Of a DNA stretch of 8,002 nucleotides, positions 1 through 7,500 are shown piece after piece (the stretch's first letter is position 1; every line of letters starts with the position of its first letter). This DNA is from CAZVRZ01 sp964629965 (GTDB lineage: Bacteria > Chloroflexota > Anaerolineae > Anaerolineales > UBA4823). The DNA is taken from the NCBI GenBank assembly GCA_964629965.1, contig CAZVRZ010000204.1, forward strand, positions 1 through 8,002. Reading direction: 5' to 3'. The translations under genes and the position numbers were made by a program. The notes under the pieces were generated by a model. It worked only from the letters and a program-made list of their open reading frames with translations. It was not told where the DNA came from and did not search any database.

Positions 1-1169
1 CGGCTAAATACAGGCTGGCCTTCCTTCCGCTCGACCAGGACAACCTGTGAAATATCCAGTAAATCCAGCAGATAAGGCGAATGCGTGGTCAGGATCACCT
101 GGGTCTTTTCTTCTTCCAAAGCGGTGCGCATCTCATTGATAACCAAGTGGACCGTGCGCGGATCAAGACCATTCTCGATTTCATCAATCACGATCAACGG
201 CGGCGGGGTGGGGTGGCGCAGCAGCGCTAGCAGAGCCACGATGCGCAACGTGCCGGTAGAAAGCAGCCAGCCGGGTACTTTGAAATTCTTTTCTGTAAGC
301 TGTAGATACACTGCCCTTTGAAGCTCTGAAGTCAGGGCCGGCTGCAGATCGCGGGCATAGGGCAGCACATAATGCAGCGTCTCCAAGATGCCCTCAAATG
401 CGCCAGGGTCAAGACGACGAATATCCAACAAATACTCGGCGATGTTTGATCCATCCTTGGCCAGGCGAACGGTTCCCCCGGTGCGTTTTTGCGGCAGCGG
501 CGAGCCCATGTTTTGAGGAATGAGCGATAAAAACTGCCAGTTGGAAATAAATCCTCCGAAGCGTTTCGAAAGGATGGATTCGCCTGCCGGCAAAACAAAC
601 TGCGCTGAAGGCTGGTCGGGTTGAGATTGATCGATAACATTGCCCTCGGCGTCTCGCTCATACCAAATTTTTCCACCAAGTGCAAACCGCTCATGCTGAA
701 TGAAGATCTCATTCAAGGCCGGGCTGGCATTGATCTCCATGGTCGCCTGGTATTTGCCGCTCACCGGAACGCTGTCGAGCCGGAACCCCGTATCCAGGCG
801 GACGCCGCTGTCAAAGTTCCAGGCGGTCGGAGTGTCGATCACACCTCGCAGGTCAAAGACCATCGGGTTGGTGTGATAGGCCCGCGGTTCATAGCGCTTC
901 TTCCCGCCGTGTTCGCCAACCTGGGGCTGTTTCAGAGTATGGGCAACCCCCTGATTCCAGATGTGCTCGAAGCCGCGCCACGTCTGCATGGCGCGATCCA
1001 GGCCCTGATCCACGATGGCTTGCAGAGTTTCCATGCCTTCGACCAGGCTGCTTTTTCCCGAGCCATTGTCACCAATCAAGGCCGTCAGGGGGGTAAGCTT
1101 GACCGTCCCGCTGTCCTGGATTGCTTTAAAGCTCTTCAAGCGGAAAGATTGTACAAGTTGTCCTTTCAT
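1..1169 (-). CDS. RecF/AAA_21-type ATPase, ABC-like head (3' end cut by window edge)
   Basis: Partial gene: 389 codons plus two bases, open at the left edge, with no frameshift in my translation. Begins MKGQLVQSFRLKSFKAIQDSG, the usual first strands of RecF-like ATPases. Walker A is GDNGSGKSS (33-41), an ABC-like signature LSTGTLR lies at 303-309, Walker B LIVIDE at 325-330 with catalytic E330, D-loop GLDPR at 334-338, and H-loop H363 in TTHSP. All catalytic elements are intact, so it should dimerise head to head and hydrolyse ATP. It resembles the stand-alone predicted ATPases of the AAA_21/COG4637 type; I recognise no fused nuclease in the visible part, but the end is missing. The ATG at 1169 overlaps the methyltransferase stop by four bases and has AGAGAGAGG nine bases upstream inside that gene's last codons, implying translational coupling. 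Family members often stand next to a small DUF4276/RloB-like gene; whether one follows here cannot be seen. Role in defence (sensor or effector) is inferred. Confidence 0.93.
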   Translation of the reverse strand, partial: MKGQLVQSFRLKSFKAIQDSGTVKLTPLTALIGDNGSGKSSLVEGMETLQAIVDQGLDRAMQTWRGFEHIWNQGVAHTLKQPQVGEHGGKKRYEPRAYHTNPMVFDLRGVIDTPTAWNFDSGVRLDTGFRLDSVPVSGKYQATMEINASPALNEIFIQHERFALGGKIWYERDAEGNVIDQSQPDQPSAQFVLPAGESILSKRFGGFISNWQFLSLIPQNMGSPLPQKRTGGTVRLAKDGSNIAEYLLDIRRLDPGAFEGILETLHYVLPYARDLQPALTSELQRAVYLQLTEKNFKVPGWLLSTGTLRIVALLALLRHPTPPPLIVIDEIENGLDPRTVHLVINEMRTALEEEKTQVILTTHSPYLLDLLDISQVVLVERKEGQPVFS

Positions 1170-4100
1170 ACGATCAAACCTCTCTCTACATCCCGATACG
1201 CATTCTGCGCCGCCACCTTCACCGGGTCGGCCACCAGCGGGAANNNNNNNNNNNNNNNNNNNNNNNNNNNNNNNNNNNNNNNNNNNNNNNNNNNNNNNNN
1301 NNNNNNNNNNNNNNNNNNNNNNNNNNNNNNNNNNNNNNNNNNNCGAGGAACGGGAAGCTGGTATAGGTAAAACAGATTCAAATTCGTGGTCATTCGTGCT
1401 CTGAGGATGTAATCCGCTACAAAGCTATTCAAAAATGCGCACAAGACAGCAAGCTCAGGATAAGCCAGCCTGAGCTGGTTATAGCGATCCCTTCGATGGT
1501 AAAAGGGGAAATTCACTGACAGAGAATTTCCAGCAAGAGAATAGGGGGGAATAATCGTAGTGACCAGGGTCCTCTCATTGGTATTCGATGCAATCTTTCT
1601 AATTGCAATGCGATATGCCTCGTAGTCAGTTTTTAAATCACCTGGTAAATGAACCATATCTGGAATTCGCTTCCCCCTTTTTTCAAGGAACTCTTGACGC
1701 AAGTTCGCCTCAATAACCCAATAACGAGGATTAGCGAATTGGTTTTCAAAATGCCAGATCATGGCTCCTTCATAAACAGGGCAGTCTGTGGGAGATATTT
1801 CAAAGTATCTCTGTGATCTGGTCATATTCAATTCTTCGCCATATAGTTCAAGCGCCCAGCCCTTCTCGTCTGCCAGTAATGGAATAGCCAACATCTTTTC
1901 TGAAATTTGGATATCCATACTAGATTTGAATTCAATCACCGAAAGAGAGTCGGGAGATAAGTGGCGAAGCAAGTGTATTGGTACTCTAACTGAATGTTCT
2001 TCAGGGAAAGTACCTAATTCGACAACATCATGTCTCATGAAGGCAGCAGGAAAAGCAACCGTTTCACCACCTTTTTCAAAAGTCATGACTACAAATTTAA
2101 AGCTTCGATGCACACCTTCAAAAATACCTTTACGGTTTTCGAAACAGAATAAACCTGTTATCTGGCTTTGCTCGAATAGCATTTCCCTCAATTGTTTTGT
2201 ACCTAGATCCGTATAAATACCACTTGGAATAACGATTCCGCATACCCCTTGAGGGCGTAGTAAGTTATAACACTGCTCAACGAATAGGCTGTAGAGATTA
2301 GGTTTATTTCCGACTGCTTTTCCTTCAATCACTGTGGTCTGGTTAGCGTAGTTTTCAGCCTTCTTGAAATATGCCCACTGGTATGGGAAGCGGCTTGCAT
2401 ATTTCAGCCAGTCCGACCTGATCTCTGGATCGGTCATCAATTGAGCTTTTTGTTTTTCCCACTCTTCAATTCTCAGCTTTTTCTTTTGAATTGAAGGTGC
2501 ATAATCCATAAAAAATTCTTTTTCATTGGTTTGGAAAACCTCCCAGGGTGGATTGGTGATGATGACATCAAACCCACCCCGTGTATTCATTACATCATCA
2601 AATTCGTAGCCCCAATGAAAGGGTTGAAGATCTCCAACATCCCCAAGCCTTACAGCCCGCTTGGCTGGCTTCCCCTCACTATTATTCTTTGCATCCCATG
2701 TGGCCTGCTCGTACTTGATTCCCAGGCGCGAGAACTCGTTGAGCAGCAGATCGTTCAACGAGCCATAGGCCTGCTGGCGGCCTTTCTCGATTTCGTCGCG
2801 CAGGAATTGCAGATCTTCGGTGAACTGCGTGGTGTGGCGGTAGATTTCCAGTTGGCGGCGCTTCTCATCCACCAGTTGATGGTATGATTTCTGGAACATG
2901 TTGGGCGGGTTGCGCCGGTCGAATTCCTTTTCGTCTACCCGCAGCAGGCCGATCAGCGAGTTGCCAGGCAGGATATTGAAATCAATGTTGGGCAGCGGTT
3001 CGAGCTGCTCCACGGTCTGCGCCGAAGCTACCAGCGCCAGGAACAGGCGCAGGCGGGCGATTTCGGCGGCTTCTTCCATAATGTCCACGCCGAACAGGTT
3101 GTCGGTGATGATGCGGCGCTTGATGAAGTAGGCCAGGCTGGAATGTTCGGCGCGGGTCTTTTTCAACCAGTCGTTCAGCGCCTTGTCACCCAGGAATTCG
3201 ATGCGGCCAATGACAGCGCTGTACAGGTTGATCAGCGTTTTCATCGCGGCCACCAGGAAGGCGCCCGAACCGCAGGCCGGGTCGAGCAGACTCAGCTTGG
3301 CCAGGATCAGCAGTAAATTGCGGCACAAGTCGGCGTCCAGGTTGAGAAGCAATTCGGGCACGCTCTCGAAGCGCCGTGGGGCAGCCATCACCCCAGGGAT
3401 GCCGGGGACGCCGGCATCTGCCGGGGCGTTGACCTGCTGCAAGACCAGGCGATAGATGGTCTGCTCGCACAGGTATTCGGTGATCTCGGTGCGGGTGTAG
3501 TAGGCCCCAAAGGCTTTCTGGTTGATGTATTTCTCAAAGATATACCCCAATACATCCGGGTTGATTTCATTGTCTTGCCCGCCAGGCGTATCATCCAGAT
3601 TCCAGGAGTAGCTGGCGAACAAGCGGAACAGGTTTTCAAAGGCTTTGTCGGGAATGGAAATTGTATAACGCTCGTCCAGCTCCACGCGGTGCGGCAGGAA
3701 CAGCCCCCCATTCAAGTAACGAATATTGCCTAACAGCTTTTTGGCCTGATCTGAGCGTTTTTCCTCGGGCTTGGCAAAACCTTCGAAGAACAGCAAGCGC
3801 AGGAACCCACTATAGTAAAGATTATCGCCGCGCTCCTCACTGGCTTTCAGGTGATCTTGCAGGTAATCCCGGTTTCCATTCAGATGATTTTTATCTGCAT
3901 CAATAAAACCTTTGCACTGTAAGAAATAAATGAACATCAGCCGGTTGAGCAGCACCGAGGCGTACCAGCGGCGGTTGTGCTCATCTGGAATGCCTTGAAT
4001 CAACTCGATAAATTCCAGCCGCTGATCGGCAAATTCGGTGTAGAACTTCTTAGTGACGCGTTCAACATCCAGAGCTTTCTGCAGCCGGCTGGCGACTTGC

Positions 4101-4555
4101 AGCACATTGATATTGCCGGCCTCATCAAGCTCGGATATATCCACGAACATGGCGCTGAGCTTGCTCAGGAACAGGTCGCCTGGTTGACCGTGCACGTACA
4201 GGTGCTCGCGGGGGATAGAGCGTTTTCCATCGCGTTTGACCCAATACCAAAGGCTTTGCGTGCGCTTACTATCGAGAAAGATCAACAGGTTTTCATAGAA
4301 GAATTTTGCTGCATCGCGGTGGATAGCGGCGCGCAGCTTAGCATTGGGCAGCGCCCCAGAGGGCGAAGTCACTTCGAAGACAACGATCCCCGCCAGTTGG
4401 GCGATGGGAGCCAGGGTGAATGACTCCCCTTCGATGGGCAGCGTCAATGTGCGTACCCCTGCCGGGCGCGACCAGCCTAATACTTCGATGAACAGTGAAC
4501 TGAAGCGAAACTCGCTCAGGTAAGTTCGGGTAGTTAAAAAGTCTAATCCAGCCAT
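1166..4555 (-). CDS. Eco57I/TaqI-type N6-adenine DNA methyltransferase with C-terminal target recognition region (assembly gap inside)
   Basis: Predicted SAM-dependent enzyme that methylates adenine at N6 in a specific DNA sequence, giving self-protection or target recognition to the neighbouring helicase. Order of parts: N-terminal domain of unknown function (about 1-190), a helical region, motif X GAYYTRTEITEYL (350-362), motif I DPACGSGAF (425-433), motif II GVDIMEEAAEIA (489-500), motif III NILPGNS (527-533), catalytic motif IV NPPW (668-671), an IVIPSGIYTD strand (774-783), then a recognition region from about 920 (VYEGAMIWHFENQF, 927-940) to FLNSFVADYILR and LYQLPVP (1064-1070). A run of 100 N then interrupts the gene; after it FPLVADPVK reads like the usual C-terminus of this family, so the frame is kept but the true length is unknown. 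ATG 4555 follows a TAAGG ribosome site that overlaps the helicase stop. The TGA overlaps the ATPase start (ATGA). Codons for residues about 640-1070 are far AT-richer than the rest. No active PD-(D/E)XK nuclease is evident to me. Confidence 0.92.
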   Translation of the reverse strand: MAGLDFLTTRTYLSEFRFSSLFIEVLGWSRPAGVRTLTLPIEGESFTLAPIAQLAGIVVFEVTSPSGALPNAKLRAAIHRDAAKFFYENLLIFLDSKRTQSLWYWVKRDGKRSIPREHLYVHGQPGDLFLSKLSAMFVDISELDEAGNINVLQVASRLQKALDVERVTKKFYTEFADQRLEFIELIQGIPDEHNRRWYASVLLNRLMFIYFLQCKGFIDADKNHLNGNRDYLQDHLKASEERGDNLYYSGFLRLLFFEGFAKPEEKRSDQAKKLLGNIRYLNGGLFLPHRVELDERYTISIPDKAFENLFRLFASYSWNLDDTPGGQDNEINPDVLGYIFEKYINQKAFGAYYTRTEITEYLCEQTIYRLVLQQVNAPADAGVPGIPGVMAAPRRFESVPELLLNLDADLCRNLLLILAKLSLLDPACGSGAFLVAAMKTLINLYSAVIGRIEFLGDKALNDWLKKTRAEHSSLAYFIKRRIITDNLFGVDIMEEAAEIARLRLFLALVASAQTVEQLEPLPNIDFNILPGNSLIGLLRVDEKEFDRRNPPNMFQKSYHQLVDEKRRQLEIYRHTTQFTEDLQFLRDEIEKGRQQAYGSLNDLLLNEFSRLGIKYEQATWDAKNNSEGKPAKRAVRLGDVGDLQPFHWGYEFDDVMNTRGGFDVIITNPPWEVFQTNEKEFFMDYAPSIQKKKLRIEEWEKQKAQLMTDPEIRSDWLKYASRFPYQWAYFKKAENYANQTTVIEGKAVGNKPNLYSLFVEQCYNLLRPQGVCGIVIPSGIYTDLGTKQLREMLFEQSQITGLFCFENRKGIFEGVHRSFKFVVMTFEKGGETVAFPAAFMRHDVVELGTFPEEHSVRVPIHLLRHLSPDSLSVIEFKSSMDIQISEKMLAIPLLADEKGWALELYGEELNMTRSQRYFEISPTDCPVYEGAMIWHFENQFANPRYWVIEANLRQEFLEKRGKRIPDMVHLPGDLKTDYEAYRIAIRKIASNTNERTLVTTIIPPYSLAGNSLSVNFPFYHRRDRYNQLRLAYPELAVLCAFLNSFVADYILRARMTTNLNLFYLYQLPVPXXXXXXXXXXXXXXXXXXXXXXXXXXXXXXXXXXFPLVADPVKVAAQNAYRDVERGLIV
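1179..1187 (-). promoter_or_regulatory. Ribosome binding site of the ATPase gene
   Basis: AGAGAGAGG on the minus strand, nine bases before the ATG at 1169. It lies within the last codons of the methyltransferase gene and is the strongest Shine-Dalgarno match of the three. Confidence 0.7.
1244..1343. other. Assembly gap of 100 N
   Basis: Exactly 100 undetermined bases inside the 3' part of the methyltransferase gene. A round 100 is the usual placeholder for a gap of unknown size, so the apparent 34 unknown residues are not a measured length. The flanking frame agrees on both sides: LYQLPVP before it and FPLVADPVK after it both look like parts of one methyltransferase C-terminus. Confidence 0.99.
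1344..2640. other. AT-rich segment inside the methyltransferase gene
   Basis: Hand counts of 60-base rows give GC of 43% (row at 1561), 38% (2041), 38% (2161), 28% (2461) and 38% (2581), with one row at 48% (2521). Across the boundary the rows at 2641, 2701, 2761 and 3001 give 55, 57, 58 and 72%. Sampled rows of the helicase gene give 50-58% and one row of the ATPase gene 65%. The segment encodes residues from about 638, just before catalytic motif IV, through most of the target recognition region. The left limit is masked by the gap; GC-rich sequence resumes on its far side. Confidence 0.8.
3399..3417. repeat. Small GC-rich inverted repeat inside the methyltransferase gene
   Basis: ATGCCGG and CCGGCAT form a 7-bp perfect stem around the five-base loop GGACG. 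The arms and the nearby GCCGGGG repeats encode the Ala/Gly/Pro-rich loop around residues 378-392 (ADAGVPGIPGVM), between motif X and motif I. It could be a remnant of a dispersed palindromic element or just a GC-rich linker. Confidence 0.5.
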
Positions 4556-4565
4556 AAGTCAGCAG

Positions 4566-4570
4566 CCTTA
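4566..4570 (-). promoter_or_regulatory. Ribosome binding site of the methyltransferase gene, overlapping the upstream stop codon
   Basis: TAAGG on the minus strand: the TAA is the stop codon of the helicase gene and AAGG is the Shine-Dalgarno core, ten bases before the ATG at 4555. Ribosomes ending the first gene would sit on this site, so translation of the two is probably coupled. Confidence 0.6.
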
Positions 4571-7500
4571 CGAAGATAATCCCAAAGAGCAGATGATGTG
4601 CGGTTCTTGCGTCTCAGCTTCTTCCTCAACCCAGCACAGGCGGTCTTCTGCCCGCAAGGCGACCACCAGTTCGGCCAATTGTTGGTTTTGGATGCCGCTG
4701 CGAAGCTGGCGATTAAGCGTATCGCGGGCTGATTCACGCAAGGGGTAACGATAGATTTCGTCCACCGCTTTGAGCAGTTCCTGGGTGACCCATAATGTCC
4801 CCTGGTTCTCATCTACGAAGCGCTTGAGACGCTCGTAAGTGCGGAAGCGCGCTCCGGAGGGGCGGCCCAGCGCCCCGCCGACCGATTTCTCTTCTTTCAG
4901 CACCTGCTCAACGCCTTGCCGCACCAGGTCATGGTGTTTCTCATGGCGGGGTAGGGCAGGGGTATTGGGGGCGCATTCTGCCGCCCGTAAAATCGCAAAC
5001 TGTGACTCGGTGACGATGCTGCCCTGCTGATCCACCCAGGTGAGGGCATCGTTGCCTTCAGGTGTGCGCAGGTAAACCAACACCCCATCCGGTTCTTTGA
5101 GGTTGGGGAGGTGGGCTTTGGTCGAGAAGGCTACTGGCGGCAGGTCAGGAATGGAACGCTGCAAAGCCGGGTCGAGCGTGATGGCGTTTTTCCAAATCTG
5201 ATAAGCATAAGAAGCCAGGTCCACCTCGCTGTCTTCGTCGCCATCCAGGATGCCAGCTTTCTCGTTATATAGATCCAACACAGCCTGGCTGTTGTGATCA
5301 TCCTCGAAGAAGGCCTCATCAGTGCCTACCACCTCGGCGTTCTCTTTCAGGCGCTGGCGAACGCGCTCCCGCAAGCGGATGATGCGCTCTACGCCTTCGG
5401 CGGGCAGGAAAGAATAGCACAGGATGTTCTCGGCTTTTTGGCCAATGCGATCCACGCGCCCGGCGCGTTGGATCAGCCGCACGATCGCCCAGGGCAGGTC
5501 ATAATTGACCACAATATAGCCATCCTGCAGGTTCTGGCCTTCGCTGAGCACATCCGTAGCAACCAGAACGCGCAATTCATCTTTAGGTTGAACCTGCGCC
5601 CGCACTTCGTTGCTCTCTGGGCTAAACCGCCAGGCCAGGCCGGTGGGGTCGCTGGAGCCGCCGGTGGCGCCGGAAAATTGGGTGATGCCATGCGCTTTTA
5701 ACTGTGTCTCTATGTAACGTACTGTATCGGCAAACTGGGTAAAGATCAGCACCTTTTCGTGTTTGTGCTGGTTGGCAATCAGGTCGAGCAAAGCTTGCAG
5801 CTTGGTATCGGAGCCGCAATCCCAACAATCGCATTTGGCCAGGATTTGCAATAATTTCTGTGCATCTTTGAGCAAATCTTTGGCTAACTGCGGGCTGAAC
5901 AGCGGCGCATTCAGCCACTTAAACCGCGAGTGGTAGGATGCCGTGTATTGTTTATAGACTTCAGCGGCCCGCTGTTTGAATTCAGCCTCGTTTCGCAAGC
6001 CTGCCAGGTGATTGGTGTCCAACGCCGGTTCAACCATCTCCTCGGCGGTTTCATCCATGGCAATATCGTCTATAAAGTTGGCTTTTTCGGTATCTTCATC
6101 ATTGACGCGAGTATCTAATAAGCCCACATCCTGGGTGCCAATCGGCAGCGGCAGGCCGTTTTCCAGGGCGTAGAGAAAAATGTAATTGCGCAGGATATGG
6201 CGCTCGACCGACTCCAGGAAAACCTGCCCGCTGCTTTCCAGACGCTTGAACAGGTTTGTCCGGCAAAAGCCCATCAACCGTTTGCCAGCCCTTCCTAAAT
6301 CTTGGAGGATGCGGGCTTCGGCCGGGGTTGGCGGGTGCTTTGGCTTGGACAGTACATAGTTACCCAGGCCATAGCGCGGCAGGTTCAATTCGTTGATGGC
6401 GTCAACTACATCCGGGGCGTAAAGACGGGCATATTGATCATCCGGGTCATTCTCATTGATGGCAAATTTCACCGTGCGCGGCAGGCGTGTGGGGAAGTAG
6501 GAGCGCGTTCCATCGGCAAGCGGCAAAAACTTGCGGCCCACCTCTGCGTCTGTTTGGGCATAATTTTGGATGATGAAGCTGCGTGTGCGCCGTACCATGT
6601 ATAGGCGCATGAGTTCGCGCCAATCATCGGGGTACTCGCTCTTTTCAATCGCAGCCAGCGAGTGCAAGGAACACTGATACTGGCGGATGAATTCTGTCTC
6701 GCCGATCTCCCGTAACAGCCTTTCTGGGCGAATACCCAGGTCTTTATCTTCCGGTACAAATAGGCGTAACTGGCTGGAGAGATCGAGGTACGTCTTGTTG
6801 TAGGGCGTAGCCGAAAGCAAGATGCAGCGGCTTTCGTTCTTCTGAATGTATTCCTGGATGGCGCGGTAGCGCTTGCCTTCACGATTACGCAGGTTATGAC
6901 TTTCGTCGATGATGATCAACCGGTAGCGGCGCAGATTGGGCAGTTCTTGGATCACCTGGCTGACCGAGAGTACTCTGGCGCGCAAACGATATTGCTCCCG
7001 ATAGCCATTCCACATCTTGACCAGGTTCTTGGGGCAGATGATCAACGTTTCTAAGTCCTGGTCATCTTCGAAGATACGGGCAACGGCCGTAGCCATGAGC
7101 GTTTTACCCAAACCAACCACATCGCCAATCAATACCCCGCCGCGCTTATTGAGGTGATGAGCAGCGATTTTGACAGCCGCAGTCTGGAAATCGAATAAGC
7201 GGTTGCCGAAATCGCGAGGAATGCGGAATTCGTTCAACCCGGCGCGGGCTTCCTGAGAAAGGTGGTATGCCATCTTGACGTAGATGTAATAGGGCAAGAT
7301 AGCCTGCTCACGTGCCCAGCTTTCTTCGATGACCTGCGCTAACTCATTGGAAATATCCACACACCAACGATCATCCCAACGATCATCAAACCATTTGCCC
7401 AATTTCTGACAGGCATCGCTATCTAAAACATCCACATTCAATTCACCCTGTGCTGAGAGACCGGCCAGGGTCAGGTTGCTGCTGCCGATGTACCCAATGA

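Noticed and set aside
332..712. Minus-strand open frame of 126 aa
   Set aside because: It is in a different frame inside the ATPase gene, whose own frame reads without interruption through this stretch.
85..1404. Open frames on the plus strand opposite the ATPase and the methyltransferase end
   Set aside because: They lie antisense to a frame with complete AAA ATPase motifs, show no recognisable domain, and two of them run through the N gap.
1166..1404. Methyltransferase pseudogene caused by the gap
   Set aside because: The frames on both sides of the N run match parts of one protein family, so the break is missing data and not evidence of a frameshift.
2598..2680. Chimeric assembly join at the composition change
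   Set aside because: There are no N here and the frame and methyltransferase motifs continue smoothly across it, so biological recombination is more likely. Read coverage would be needed to exclude a misjoin fully.
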